A DNA stretch of 64,000 nucleotides from JAJPKK01 sp963844635 (lineage in GTDB: Bacteria; Pseudomonadota; Alphaproteobacteria; Rhizobiales; Xanthobacteraceae): assembly GCA_963844635.1 (NCBI GenBank), contig CAWJPD010000003.1:248001-312000 (forward strand), read 5' to 3'. This document shows positions 48,220-57,780 of the stretch, piece by piece. The position numbers and the translations under genes were made by a program. The stretch's first letter is position 1. Every line of letters starts with the position of its first letter. The notes under the pieces were generated by a model. It searched no databases and had not been told where the DNA came from. It saw nothing but the letters and a program-made list of their open reading frames with translations.

Positions 48220-49206
48220 TTGACGGGAGCCGGCGTCAGGTTCGCAATCGTCTCGATCGCAGCCCTTGTGTTTGCGCTCGCGGGCCCAGTGGGCGCTCAA
48301 GACTATCCGCAGCGCCCGGTCCGGCTCGTCGTCGCCTTCGCACCGGGCGGCAACACCGATTTCGTCGCCCGCCTCATCGCCAACGAGCTGAAGAAATACC
48401 TCGGCCAGAGCGTCGTCATCGAGAACAAGCCCGGCGCGAACGGCGCGATCGGGGCCGATTACGTCGCGAAGTCTGCGTCCGACGGATACACGCTGTTCTT
48501 CTCCACCGCTGGCGCGATCGCGATCAATCCAAGTCTGCGCGGCGATCTGCCCTACAACCCTCAGCGTGATTTCGCCGCCGTGGCCCCGATCGCGCGCAAC
48601 ACCGTACTTTTTGCCGCAAGCGCACGCCTTCCCGCCGCGACCGCCAGCGAGATGATCGCGCTCGCGAGACGAAAACCAGGCAACATCACGGTGGCGATTA
48701 CCGGCGTCGGCGCCATTTCCGATCTCGTGCTCGAACTCCTTCAGGCGCGCGCCGGGATAGCGCTGCAACTCGTGCCGTATCGCGGTGCCGGGCAGGCGAT
48801 CTCGGATTTCATTGCCGGACAGATCGATGCGATGAGCGCAGATGTGCCGGTGCTGCTGCCTCAAATCCGGGCCGGGAAGGGTCGCATTCTCGCGGTCGCA
48901 GCCGCCGAGCGTTCCGATGCGCTCCCCGAGGTGCCGACCTTTGCCGAGCTCGGCTATCGGGATGTCGTCGCCGACAACTGGTCCGGCCTGCTGGCTCCCG
49001 CACGCACGCCCGCTGCCATCATTACCCGGCTCAACGAAGCCGTGAATGCGGTAACCACCGAACCGGAGGTGCGGCGCAAGCTTGCCGACAGCGGCGTCTC
49101 AGCGCTCGGCGGCAGCCCGGCCGATCTCGAATCGCTGATCCGCAGCGAAAGCGAACGCTGGCGCAAGGTCGTCGCCGAATTGGGGGTCCGGCCCGTCCCA
49201 CCATGA
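48220..49206 (+). CDS. Tripartite tricarboxylate transporter binding protein (Bug/TctC)
   Basis: A 328-residue periplasmic binding protein. The signal peptide is VRFAIVSIAALVFALAGPVG; the mature part begins QDYPQRPVRLVVAFAPGGNT, the diagnostic Bug start (YP.(R/K)P(V/I)R..V...PGG). Further family stretches are VVIENKPGANGAIGADYVAK, LVPYRGAGQAISDFIAGQID and PTFAELGYRDVVADNWSGLL. The start is a TTG at 48220, placed 8 bases after ggagggg; no ATG fits as well. No tctA or tctB permease gene follows, as is usual for the many lone Bug proteins. The next gene (2-hydroxyacid dehydrogenase) is 65 bases downstream. Confidence 0.9.
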   Translation: MTGAGVRFAIVSIAALVFALAGPVGAQDYPQRPVRLVVAFAPGGNTDFVARLIANELKKYLGQSVVIENKPGANGAIGADYVAKSASDGYTLFFSTAGAIAINPSLRGDLPYNPQRDFAAVAPIARNTVLFAASARLPAATASEMIALARRKPGNITVAITGVGAISDLVLELLQARAGIALQLVPYRGAGQAISDFIAGQIDAMSADVPVLLPQIRAGKGRILAVAAAERSDALPEVPTFAELGYRDVVADNWSGLLAPARTPAAIITRLNEAVNAVTTEPEVRRKLADSGVSALGGSPADLESLIRSESERWRKVVAELGVRPVPP

Positions 49207-49271
49207 CGCCGCGGGATCGGGTGTCTTTCGTCTCAACGTATCTGGCACCGCGGGCGCACGCCGAGGATTGA

Positions 49272-50252
49272 ATGAAGATCGCGATACTCGACGATTATCA
49301 CGACACGGTGCGCACGCTTTCGTGCTTTGCCAAGCTACGCGGCCATGAAGTGACGATCTGGAAAGATCACGTCGAAGATATCGACGTGCTCGCTCAGCGT
49401 CTCGCCGATACCGAAGCATTGGTGCTGATTCGGGAACGCACGGCCATCGGCGCGCCCCTCATTGCGCGTTTGCCGCACCTGCGGCTGATCAGCCAGCGCA
49501 GCGTTTACCCCCACATCGATGTCGAGGCCTGCACGCGGCACCGCGTTATCGTGTCATCCGCGCTGCATCCGGAGCGGCCGTCCTATGCCACTTCGGAATT
49601 GACCTTCGGCCTCATCATCGCGGCGCTGCGACAAATTCCGCAGCAGATGAAGTCGCTCAAGGCCGGCCGTTGGCAGATCGGGGTCGGCTCGACTCTGCGC
49701 GGCAAGACGCTGGGCGTGTTCGGCTATGGCCGCATCGGCGCCGTCGTCGCCGGTTTCGGCAAGGCTTTCGGCATGAAGGTGCTGATCTGGGCACGGGCGG
49801 CGACACTGCTCAAGGCGCAGAGCGACGACTACGCGGTGGCGGCGAGCAAGGCAGCGTTCTTTTCCGAATGCGATGTGGTCACTCTGCACATGCGCCTCGT
49901 CGAGGCGACGCGCGGCATCGTCAAAGGCGAGGACCTTGCGCGGATGAAGCCTTCGGCGCTGATCGTCAACACGAGCCGCGCCGAGCTCATCGAACCGGGA
50001 GCGTTGGTGAACGCGCTTCGGGCCGGGCGGCCTGGCATGGCCGCGATCGATGTCTATGAAACCGAGCCGTTGCTGGACCCGCGCCATCCCTTGCTCAACA
50101 TGGACAATGTCGTGTGCACGCCGCACATCGGCTATGTTTCGCGCGAGGATTTCGAGGTGCAGTTCTCCGGCATCTTCGACCAGATCTCCGCCTACGCGGC
50201 CGGCACGCCAATCAATGTCGTCAACCCGGAAGCGGTACCGGCGAAAGCGTGA
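49272..50252 (+). CDS. D-2-hydroxyacid dehydrogenase family protein
   Basis: A 326-residue NAD(P)-dependent dehydrogenase of the D-isomer family (phosphoglycerate, glycerate, formate-like dehydrogenases). The cofactor motif GVFGYGRIGAVVAGFGKAFG sits near residues 150-170; the catalytic Arg and Glu are in NTSRAELIEPGALVNAL, and His in CTPHIGYVSREDFE. The start at 49272 begins MKIAILDDYHDTVRTLSCFA, the standard N-terminal strand. It lies between the Bug protein and the amine oxidase on the same strand (65- and 28-base gaps), suggesting one transcript for use of a hydroxy or oxo acid. Confidence 0.9.
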   Translation: MKIAILDDYHDTVRTLSCFAKLRGHEVTIWKDHVEDIDVLAQRLADTEALVLIRERTAIGAPLIARLPHLRLISQRSVYPHIDVEACTRHRVIVSSALHPERPSYATSELTFGLIIAALRQIPQQMKSLKAGRWQIGVGSTLRGKTLGVFGYGRIGAVVAGFGKAFGMKVLIWARAATLLKAQSDDYAVAASKAAFFSECDVVTLHMRLVEATRGIVKGEDLARMKPSALIVNTSRAELIEPGALVNALRAGRPGMAAIDVYETEPLLDPRHPLLNMDNVVCTPHIGYVSREDFEVQFSGIFDQISAYAAGTPINVVNPEAVPAKA

Positions 50253-50280
50253 CCCGCCCGCCTTCATTCACGAGGAAATC

Positions 50281-51520
50281 ATGGACGAGTTCGATGTCGT
50301 GGTGATCGGCGCCGGCGCAGCGGGCATCGCCGCGGCACGCAAGCTCGCCGCCGCCGGGCACTCGGTCCGCGTGCTGGAATCGCGCGACCGCCTCGGCGGG
50401 CGGGCCTGGACCTGGCGCGATCCGTCGGGACTTGCGCTCGATCTCGGCTGCGGATGGTTGCACTCGGCGGACGAGAACGAACTTGCCGCCCTCGCCGCGC
50501 AGATGGGCTATGCCGTTGACAAGACCCTGCCGCCTTGGCGAGGTCACATGAGCATCGGCCTGTCCCGGTCAGACCAGGAGGACAGCGGAGCGGCAATCGG
50601 CGAGTTCTTCTCCCGGCTCGATGAGGCAGGCGAGGCTGATGCGGACCAGCCGGCCGACCGACTACTTGATCCCGGAGGCCGCTGGAACGGGCTCATCGAC
50701 GCGATCAGCACCTACATGAATGGCGTCGAGACTCAATCGGCTCTCGGTAAAGGACTTCTGGCGCTATCACGACAGCGGGGTCAATTGGCGTATTCCCGAG
50801 GGGTACGGCACGCTGATCGCCGCGCTCGGAGCCGGTCTCGACGTGATGCGCAATTGCCCTGCAACGCTTGTCGATGCAACGGGCGCGCGCCTACGCATCG
50901 AGACGCCGCGCGGCAGCTTGCGCGCCACCGCCGCGATCATCGCCATACCGACCGATGTGATGTGCAGTGGCTCACTTCAATTCCGCCCAGAGCTGCCAGG
51001 CAAGATGGAGGCGGCGGCGGCGCTTCCCCTGGGCGTCGCCGACAAGCTGTTTCTGAGACTCGACGGCGCCGAGGAATTTGCCAAGGATTCGCGCCTGATG
51101 GGCACAACGGAGAGCGCGCGCACGGGGGCCTACCATATGCGGCCATTCGGGCGGCCGATGATCGAGGCCTATTTTGGCGGCGCGCTTGCCCGCGAACTTG
51201 AGGCCGAAGGTCTCCCTGGATTTGCGGCATATGCGGCCGATGAACTCTCAGCCCGGCTGGGCGCCGGCATCCGCAAGCGCATCCACCCGATCGCCGCGTC
51301 TTCCTGGGCACGTGATCCGCATGCGCGCGGCTCCTATTCGCATGCGCTGCCGGGACTCGCCGATGCCCGAGGGGTGCTCGCTGCTCCGGTCGAAGGGGGG
51401 CTGTTCTTTGCAGGCGAAGCCTGCTCGGAGCACGACTTTTCGACCACGCATGGCGCCTGGCGGACCGGACTCGCGGCTGCCAATGCCGTACTTGCGGCCC
51501 TCGCGACAGCAAGCGTATGA
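50281..51520 (+). pseudogene. Flavin-containing amine oxidase, one frameshift
   Basis: An FAD-dependent amine oxidase (monoamine/polyamine oxidase-like), about 412 residues when repaired. The N-terminus MDEFDVVVIGAGAAGIAAAR and RVLESRDRLGGRAWTWR binds FAD. The frame changes near 50731: GVE joins LNRLSVKDFWRYHDSGVNWR if one A is removed. The rest includes IPEGYGTLIAALGAGLDV and the C-terminal FAD-contact stretch GLFFAGEACSEHDFSTTHGA with WRTGLAAANAV. The span is one base longer than a multiple of three, fitting a single insertion. It follows the dehydrogenase gene by 28 bases with ggaaatc upstream. Repeat R6 begins 15 bases after the stop. Confidence 0.82.
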
Positions 51521-51535
51521 GAAACGTTCACGCGC

Positions 51536-51755
51536 TTGAACGGGATGCGTTCAGCTTGAAGCCACTCCCGTTCAGTTCCTTTTGATTTTTCGCATGATCT
51601 TTGGCCGAAAAGTCTGCAACTTTTCGGGATCATGCGCTGTTGATTTTTCGCATGATTTTTGTCCGAAAAGTCTGCAACTTTTCGGGATCATGCGCTGTTG
51701 ATTTTTCGCATGATTTTTGTCCGAAAAGTCTGCAACTTTTCGGGATCATGCGCTG
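51536..51755. repeat. Composite hairpin repeat, copy R6, with module B in triplicate
   Basis: Module A (51539-51575, aacgggatgcgttcagc and cactcccgttcag) is followed by three head-to-tail module B units of 58 bases: 51584-51641, 51642-51699 and 51700-51755. Units 2 and 3 are identical up to their last two bases; unit 1 differs at a few positions (atctttggcc in place of atttttgtcc). Each unit is itself a hairpin with gcatgat and atcatgc arms. It lies between convergent genes, and the manC stop codon (minus strand, 51746-51748) lies within unit 3. Confidence 0.9.
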
Positions 51756-53212
51756 GTGTGCCGGCGGTAGACATCGTCGAGTCTCAGAATATCATCCTCG
51801 CCGAGATAGCTGCCGACCTGGACCTCGATCAATTCGAGCGGAATTTTTCCCGGATTGGCGAGTCGGTGAACGGCGCCGATGGGCACATAGGCGGACTCGT
51901 TCTCGTGAACGAGGCGCACCTCGTCTCCGACCGTCACCTCCGCGACGCCGCGCACGACCACCCAATGCTCAGAGCGGTGGAAGTGTTTCTGAAGTGAGAG
52001 CTGTGCTCCGGGATTGACGCAAATGCGCTTGACCTGGTAACGGGCGCCGACATCCGCAGACTGGAAGAAGCCCCAGGGCCGGTAGACGCGGCGATGTTCA
52101 AGCACTTCGGCACGGTTGCGGGTCTTGAGATCGGCGACGAGGTCCTTCACGCGCTCGGCGTCGCGCTTGCCGACCACCAGCACGGCATCGGCGGTCGCCA
52201 CCACGACGATGTCCGTGAGGCCGATAACTGTCGTCAGCACGCTCTCTTCGGAGCGTATAAGGCTATTGTGGGTGTCGAGCACTGTCGCGGGCCCTTCGAT
52301 GACGTTGCCGGAATCGTCGCGTTGCTGCGCATCCCAGACCGCATTCCAGCTTCCGATGTCCGACCAGTCGAACGTGACCGGGAGGACCGCAGCCACCTTG
52401 GTCCGCTCCATTACCGCATAATCGATCGAGGATTTCGGTGCGCGAGAGAACGCCGGCTCGGATAGCCGCACGAAGTCAAGATCGCGCGTCATGCCGTCAA
52501 CGGCGTGCTTTGCAGCTTCCCGGATCGCCGGTGCGAGGCGCGTCAACTCGCCCAGCATCGCATCGGCGCGGAACATGAAGTTGCCGCTGTTCCACAGATA
52601 GCCGTCGGCGACATAGGTTGCCGCGGTCGCTTCGTCGGGCTTTTCGACGAATGCCTCCACGGCGCAGACCGCCGAACCGTTGGCCGGTCGTTTCGGCCGG
52701 ATGTAGCCGTAGTTTGCCGCCGGGAAGCTGGGCTTGACTCCGAACGTGACGATCGCGCCATCCGCCGCGGCCGCAAGCGCCTCGCGGCAAGCGGCAACGA
52801 AGGCGTCGGCATCCGGAATCAGGTGGTCGGCCGCTGCCACCAGCAGGATGGCGGATGGATCGCCGCGGGTTGCAAATTCGCAAGCTGCCGCGATAGCGGC
52901 AGCTGAATCGCGGCGTTGCGGCTCGAGCAGGATCGTCGCCTTGATTGCGCGCGAGCGCAGTTGCTCGGCAACCACGAAGCGAAAATCCTCGTTGGTAATG
53001 ATGATTGGCGGTGCGAACACGCCCTCGCGCGTCACGCGGTCGAGAACCTGCTGGAACGTCGTCGCCGTGCCGATCAGCGGCACGAACAGTTTTGGCATTT
53101 TCTCGCGCGATACCGGCCACAGCCGCGTCCCGGCGCCTCCGCACAGAATGACGGGCGTGACAAGAGTGTCGGCCGTCGCGCCGACCCGTTGGGCGCTCTC
53201 GAAGTTGGTCAT
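51746..53212 (-). CDS. manC: Mannose-1-phosphate guanylyltransferase / mannose-6-phosphate isomerase
   Basis: A 488-residue bifunctional enzyme (ManC/XanB/AlgA type) that makes GDP-mannose for exopolysaccharide or lipopolysaccharide. The pyrophosphorylase domain has VILCGGAGTRLWPVSREKMP then KLF, AADHLIPD, FVEKPDEATAATYV and LWNSGNFMFRADAML. The type II isomerase cupin domain has RPWGFFQ, SLQKHFHRSEHWVVVRG and HENESAYVPIGAVHRLANPG, with the HxHRxEHW metal site. The ATG at 53212 (MTNFESAQRVG) is used; 53218 is TTG. The last codons and the TGA stop are supplied by the R6 repeat, so the C-terminus (RRHTSA) may be slightly changed from the ancestral form. Confidence 0.95.
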   Translation of the reverse strand: MTNFESAQRVGATADTLVTPVILCGGAGTRLWPVSREKMPKLFVPLIGTATTFQQVLDRVTREGVFAPPIIITNEDFRFVVAEQLRSRAIKATILLEPQRRDSAAAIAAACEFATRGDPSAILLVAAADHLIPDADAFVAACREALAAAADGAIVTFGVKPSFPAANYGYIRPKRPANGSAVCAVEAFVEKPDEATAATYVADGYLWNSGNFMFRADAMLGELTRLAPAIREAAKHAVDGMTRDLDFVRLSEPAFSRAPKSSIDYAVMERTKVAAVLPVTFDWSDIGSWNAVWDAQQRDDSGNVIEGPATVLDTHNSLIRSEESVLTTVIGLTDIVVVATADAVLVVGKRDAERVKDLVADLKTRNRAEVLEHRRVYRPWGFFQSADVGARYQVKRICVNPGAQLSLQKHFHRSEHWVVVRGVAEVTVGDEVRLVHENESAYVPIGAVHRLANPGKIPLELIEVQVGSYLGEDDILRLDDVYRRHTSA

Positions 53213-53488
53213 CTGCAAAGCTCAGCAGGCCGCTGCCGGAACCCGCTCCCTACCCACGCGGTTGCATGTGTTCCCGATCCTCACCAGCAGTAGCCGAGAT
53301 TTTCTGGGTGGGCAATCAGGGCGCTCTCGCGGCCTCTCGCCCTTCGGCGCATGGCCGATTCGCGTCCGCCGACAAGTTGACTGCTATTGTTTCCGTCAAC
53401 CGTATGCTTCTAATGCCATCCAGCGGCACTGCTGCCGATCGCCCGTGCATCGGAGCAGGCTTGGTTGCCAACATCAGAAAGGTTCGCC

Positions 53489-53872
53489 ATGGCCAGCAGG
53501 ATTCGCCATATCGCCATCATCGTCCCCAATGCCGAGGAAGCCGCCAAATTCTACGAGCAGGCGCTTGGCCTCAAGCGCGCCGGCACGGCGCGACGTGGCA
53601 TTTATCTGTCGGACGGCGTCATCAACGTCGCGCTGCTCACCAAGGAGCATGAGAACGAGAAGCTCGGCCTTTATCATTTCGGGGTCTGGGTCGATGATCT
53701 CGACGCTTCGGAAAAGAAGGTCGTCGATGCCGGCGGCAGCTATCTCGCCGGTCGGCCGACCTCGCCAAATTCGTTTTACGAGGCCAAGTACAAGGACCCC
53801 AACGGCGTCGTGTTCGACCTCACCCATAACGGATGGGCCGGCGCGGCCAAAGATGTCGTCGCTAAGCCTTGA
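53489..53872 (+). CDS. VOC-family protein (glyoxalase/dioxygenase superfamily)
   Basis: A 127-residue single VOC module pair: ASRIRHIAIIVPNAEEAAKF then YEQALGLKRAG, and LGLYHFGVWVDDLDASEKKV, ending KYKDPNGVVFDLTHNGWAG. His in RHIAI, His in LYHFGVW and a late Glu/Asp in the VVFDL region sit at typical metal positions, though the last is Asp rather than Glu. The ATG at 53489 with agaaagg upstream is preferred to 53465. It is 56 bases before the FAD monooxygenase gene on the same strand; the pair may act on an aromatic compound, which is inferred. Confidence 0.85.
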   Translation: MASRIRHIAIIVPNAEEAAKFYEQALGLKRAGTARRGIYLSDGVINVALLTKEHENEKLGLYHFGVWVDDLDASEKKVVDAGGSYLAGRPTSPNSFYEAKYKDPNGVVFDLTHNGWAGAAKDVVAKP

Positions 53873-53928
53873 ATGAGCGTAGACCGCCGAAGCATCACCC
53901 GGCCCGGGGCAACGGCAAAGCCCAAGCG

Positions 53929-55149
53929 ATGAGACCCGATCGCGATCGTGTCATTGTCATCGGGGCGGGGCCGGTCGGTCTCTGCCTGTCGCTGGCGCTC
54001 GCGCAGCAGGGCGTACCGGTGACTCTGATCGAGTCGCTCGGTGATGACAATTTCCTCGAACAGGTGCCGCGCGCCGGCACCAACCATCCCGCCACGCTCG
54101 AAATGTTCGATCGCATCGGGCTGTACCGGCGGCTTGAACCGCGCGGCATTATCGCGCCCGTCTTTCACTACTGGGATCGCGCTGAGAATGAGCTGATCGC
54201 GGCTTTCGACCACGCGCTTCTGAAGGACGAGACCCGCTTTCCCTACGTCCTCCAATGCGAGCGCATCAAGATCGTCGAAGAAGCCCTCGCCATGGCGAAG
54301 GCCGATCCCGGCATCGACCTGCATCTGTCGTCGACCTTCGAGCGATTCCGGCAGGAGCCGTCGGGAGTCGTCGCTTGGTTCGAGAATCCTGCCGGCGAGA
54401 CCGAGAGCGTCGCCGGCGCCTATCTCGTCAGTTGCGAGGGCGCGCGCAGCATCGTCCGCAAGGATCTCGACATCGAGTTCGAAGGCTTCACCTATTCGGA
54501 CCTCACCCTGAACATCGAGGTGGCCTACGATTTCCGCCGGCATGGCTTTGCCGAACGGAACTACATTTCCGATCCCACCGAATGGTCGAACCTGTTTCAC
54601 TGGAAGGGGCCGCCGGATCGCTGGCGCGTCCACTTCCCGGTCCCCGAGACAGAGGATCCGGAGGCGGCCTGCCGGCCAGAGGCGATGCAGGCGCGCATGC
54701 AAGCCTTCCTCGCCATCGGCCGCGATTATGACATCGTCGGCAACAATCTCTACACGGTGCATCAGCGCGTCGCGAAAAAATTCAGGATCGGCCGCGCCAT
54801 CCTCGCCGGCGATGCGGCGCATGTGAACAGCCCGATCGGCGCCATGGGGATGAACAGCGGCGTCCACGACGCATTCAACCTCGCCGACAAGCTGCCGAAG
54901 ATCATGCGTGGCGACGCCGGCGAAGAGATCCTTGATCGCTACGAACGCCAGCGCCGGCATGTCGCGATCCAGCACACCCAGGCTCAGACCATGCGCAACA
55001 AGCGCCTGCTGGCCGAGAAGGACCCGCAGGTGCGCCGGCGCAACCTCGATGAGCTACGCCACGTCGCCGAAGACCCGGTTCAGGCGCACGCCTTCCTGCT
55101 GCGCGCCTCGCTGATCGAGAGCCTTCGCGAGGCGGACCGCATCACGTGA
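53929..55149 (+). CDS. FAD-dependent aromatic monooxygenase (MhpA/PheA-like)
   Basis: A 406-residue flavoprotein hydroxylase of the FAD_binding_3 group. The GxGxxG motif VIVIGAGPVGLCLSLALAQQ is at the N-terminus; the DG-like stretch is YLVSCEGARSIVRKDLDIEF (CEGARS in place of CDGARS); and the second FAD site is RAILAGDAAHVNSPIGAMGM. The length fits single-component hydroxylases without the C-terminal thioredoxin-like domain. Start choice: ATG 53929 (MRPDRDRVIVIGAG) is natural, but a TTG at 53869 overlaps the VOC stop and is also possible. The substrate is probably a phenol-like ring. Confidence 0.88.
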   Translation: MRPDRDRVIVIGAGPVGLCLSLALAQQGVPVTLIESLGDDNFLEQVPRAGTNHPATLEMFDRIGLYRRLEPRGIIAPVFHYWDRAENELIAAFDHALLKDETRFPYVLQCERIKIVEEALAMAKADPGIDLHLSSTFERFRQEPSGVVAWFENPAGETESVAGAYLVSCEGARSIVRKDLDIEFEGFTYSDLTLNIEVAYDFRRHGFAERNYISDPTEWSNLFHWKGPPDRWRVHFPVPETEDPEAACRPEAMQARMQAFLAIGRDYDIVGNNLYTVHQRVAKKFRIGRAILAGDAAHVNSPIGAMGMNSGVHDAFNLADKLPKIMRGDAGEEILDRYERQRRHVAIQHTQAQTMRNKRLLAEKDPQVRRRNLDELRHVAEDPVQAHAFLLRASLIESLREADRIT

Positions 55150-55203
55150 CCGGCGGGCCGGCTGTGGTCCCGAAGAGCTCTCGCGCTTGTTGACCCCTCA
55201 GCC

Positions 55204-56838
55204 TCATTGGGATGATCGCGCGGCGTCGGGCGGAATGGCTGCAATCGCGTAGCGTGTTGACCGACCCCGCATTCCGAGGAAGCTGCGCGAAATTTCGACC
55301 TCCGTGCGTTTCGCACGGCCATTTTCGGCGAAGCGGGCTTCGAGCGCATCCATGCACTGCGTTTTGGCGGTCGGACAGTAGAGCAGGATGCCGTCACGAG
55401 CGATACGTGCTTCGGTCGTCCACGGAGTGAGATACGGACTGACGATCTCGAGTGTCGTCGGGCGCTCCGGAAAATAGAATACGGAGCCGTACAGCACATT
55501 GTCATAGCTGCCGACGGTCCGCAGCGGATGGTCGGTCGTATTTCGCCAGAATTGATCGGCAGCGGCGGCAATCAGCCGGTACTGGTCGCGATAATTCGCC
55601 GCCCCCGCCCAATGTGCGGTGACCGCAACGAGTGGCGCCGCAATGATCGCAAGCAACGGCAGGGCAACGGCAGCGCCAAGCATGCGCAGCGCGGCCGTCC
55701 GTGAGATCACCACCCGCGGTGAGGACAGCAGGATCACCGGCAGCAGTGTCATGCCCCCGATCGCCCACAGCGAGACCACGCGTTCGCGGGAAACGATCGC
55801 CAGCAGCGCCGGGACAATCAGCGGCAGGACGAAGACCAGCACCAGCAACCTGCGGCGCGGGTCGGTCGGCCACCACGCTTCGGCAATCACGGCACGTGAG
55901 GGCCGCGCCGCGAGGGTGACGAAGAGGATCGGGATGAAGCCATAGCTTATGGCGCCAACGATGTAAGTGATGCCCGACAGCAGCACCTGGGCGGTGGTTC
56001 CCGGGTGAGAGTCCAGCGCATAGCGGAATGGCACGAAATCGTTCGCATAGAGCCAGATCGCGTGCGGCGCGAGCGCGAGCGCGCCGGCAGCGGCGGTGAC
56101 GTAAGGCGCGGCCGAGCGGAAATAGAGCCGGCGCCTCTGATCGATCACTGCCGCGAGCGCGAGCGACACGATCAACACGATCGACCAGTATTTGACCATC
56201 ATCGCGCCGGCGGCGGCGATACCGGCGAGCGCGGCGACATCTGACCTGCGTGTCTCGAACGACCGCAGGAAGAACAGGGTCGCGAGCGCCCACCACGGCA
56301 GCATGGCCGTGTTGGCGTTGTAGCGGAAGCAAAGAAAATTGAAGAACGGGACCAGCGTCAGCAACGCCATCGCGACAGCGCGCTTGCGCGCATCGAGATA
56401 GTCGCCAAAGAGGGTCCATGCTGCGCCAAGCGCTGTCGCGGCGGTCGCGATCGCGAGCAAGGCATAGGCCCAAGACGCCAGTGGAAAAATCTCAAACCAT
56501 GCGCGAACGATCCAGGTCGGCAATGGCGGGTGTTTTGGCGTGCCGAGGAAAACCTCGCGCGACCAGGCGACCATCTCGCCCATGTCGAAATGAATGTCCT
56601 GGCTCGCCTTCGCCAGCACGTCGAAAAGCGTCCAAAAAATGCAATAAACGATAAGCACGAGGGTGATCGTGCGGCCGCTGCGCCGTCGATCCGATACGGC
56701 ATCGAGCAGCCGGCCAAGCGCCGCGCCCGCGGCATCGCGCAACCCCGCGCTGCCGGCTGCTACACGAAAGTCGCGGGCCGGTACCGTTCCCCCGAGGGGC
56801 GGTTCGCGCGAATCGGTGCTGTCGAGATAAGAGGCCAT
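55204..56838 (-). CDS. Integral membrane glycosyltransferase, GT39/PMT_2-like
   Basis: A 544-residue inner-membrane enzyme with about 10-11 helices. The first large loop shows the acidic site HFDMGEMVAWSREVF and the KHPPLPTWIVRAWFEIFP motif that is typical of PMT_2/ArnT-like sugar transferases using polyprenyl-phosphate donors. LCFRYNANTAMLPWWALATL and KYWSIVLIVSLALAAVIDQR mark further conserved membrane parts. A soluble tail of about 110 residues (TVGSYDNVLYGSVFYFPERP; LYCPTAKTQCMDALEARF) follows. It is convergent with the monooxygenase gene. Confidence 0.85.
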   Translation of the reverse strand: MASYLDSTDSREPPLGGTVPARDFRVAAGSAGLRDAAGAALGRLLDAVSDRRRSGRTITLVLIVYCIFWTLFDVLAKASQDIHFDMGEMVAWSREVFLGTPKHPPLPTWIVRAWFEIFPLASWAYALLAIATAATALGAAWTLFGDYLDARKRAVAMALLTLVPFFNFLCFRYNANTAMLPWWALATLFFLRSFETRRSDVAALAGIAAAGAMMVKYWSIVLIVSLALAAVIDQRRRLYFRSAAPYVTAAAGALALAPHAIWLYANDFVPFRYALDSHPGTTAQVLLSGITYIVGAISYGFIPILFVTLAARPSRAVIAEAWWPTDPRRRLLVLVFVLPLIVPALLAIVSRERVVSLWAIGGMTLLPVILLSSPRVVISRTAALRMLGAAVALPLLAIIAAPLVAVTAHWAGAANYRDQYRLIAAAADQFWRNTTDHPLRTVGSYDNVLYGSVFYFPERPTTLEIVSPYLTPWTTEARIARDGILLYCPTAKTQCMDALEARFAENGRAKRTEVEISRSFLGMRGRSTRYAIAAIPPDAARSSQ

Positions 56839-57252
56839 TTTCGGAGTGTGCCGGTCACCCCGACCAAGTGCAATCGATTGTGCGTGCCGAAAAGGTCATC
56901 CGCTGGGCATGTGCGGACGGATTGACGATGCGCACGGCACGGACTGCGGCAGGTCCGCCGACCCTGCATTCGCTACGGGATTAGTTTCGATGGCAACTGA
57001 TGAATGGCCACCAACCGACCGGCCGCGGCTCACGGATCGGAGGGGCCTTCTGCAATACTCAAAACTGGTGTAATACTACCCACAAGCTGCCAGCGGGACG
57101 TGCCGAATCCCTTTTTAATTTTTCAATGGCAGCGCGGGTGCCCACGGCGGGCCTGCATTGCAATCCTATCGACCTCTGTTCCGCGAGCATGCGTTCGGCT
57201 CGCGCCATTTCACGCGCGTGCGTTGCGCACGACATGTCAGGGGAGAAACATC
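56839..57252. other. Divergent control region, no gene seen
   Basis: About 410 bases between the divergent membrane glycosyltransferase and the small secreted protein at 57253. Frames crossing it are not protein-like. A purine-rich ggggagaaac at its end serves the 57253 gene. Confidence 0.45.
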
Positions 57253-57780
57253 ATGAGTATACAACACGCACTGATATTCGCCGGCGCATTGTCATTCCTG
57301 GCGTTTACTCTGCCGGTGAGTGATGCGCTTGCCCAACAGAAACAGAACGTTTCATTCAAGGTTCCCGCTGAAAACACCAAAGTCACGCAGCATATTGTCG
57401 ATGTGGGTGACGTGCCCAATCATACCGTGAACGTGTATGAGGCGCATACAACGTTCCCCAACAACGCGCCGGTCATCAATGGAATTGCGCTTCGCGAAGT
57501 GTGGAGCCGTGGCTTTGGCGACCTGACTGACGGTAATGGAGTTGTCACAAGCTACCTTGTCTATGTGACGGAGAACGGCGACAGGTTCTTTGCCCGCGCC
57601 ATGAACGTTACGCAGACTGGCGCCGCGGGCATGCTCACCGGCACCGTCGTCGGCCACATTACCGGCGGGACAGGAAAGTTGGAAGGCATCCAAGGGATTG
57701 TACGACAGGTCGTCAGCTTCAATCTAAAAGAGCGCAGCGGCGGCAGCCAGAACGATATCGATTACGCGATCGGCAAATAG
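57253..57780 (+). CDS. Secreted protein with GGTGK-GIxG motif
   Basis: A 175-residue exported protein. The signal peptide is MSIQHALIFAGALSFLAFTL then PVSDALAQQK. The mature part is beta-rich and includes YLVYVTENGDRFFARAMNVT and IVGHITGGTG-like TVVGHITGGTGKLEGIQGIV. The GGTGK..GI.G stretch is typical of small beta-barrel proteins such as the allene-oxide-cyclase-like and DUF3224 groups, but no family is assigned with certainty. ATG 57253 has ggggagaaac upstream. It and the next gene (58013) are both small secreted proteins of unknown role. Confidence 0.7.
   Translation: MSIQHALIFAGALSFLAFTLPVSDALAQQKQNVSFKVPAENTKVTQHIVDVGDVPNHTVNVYEAHTTFPNNAPVINGIALREVWSRGFGDLTDGNGVVTSYLVYVTENGDRFFARAMNVTQTGAAGMLTGTVVGHITGGTGKLEGIQGIVRQVVSFNLKERSGGSQNDIDYAIGK

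Noticed and set aside
51584..51755. Three regularly spaced repeats resembling a tiny CRISPR array
   Set aside because: The units abut head to tail with no variable spacers, each is a hairpin of the dispersed repeat family, and no cas genes are present.
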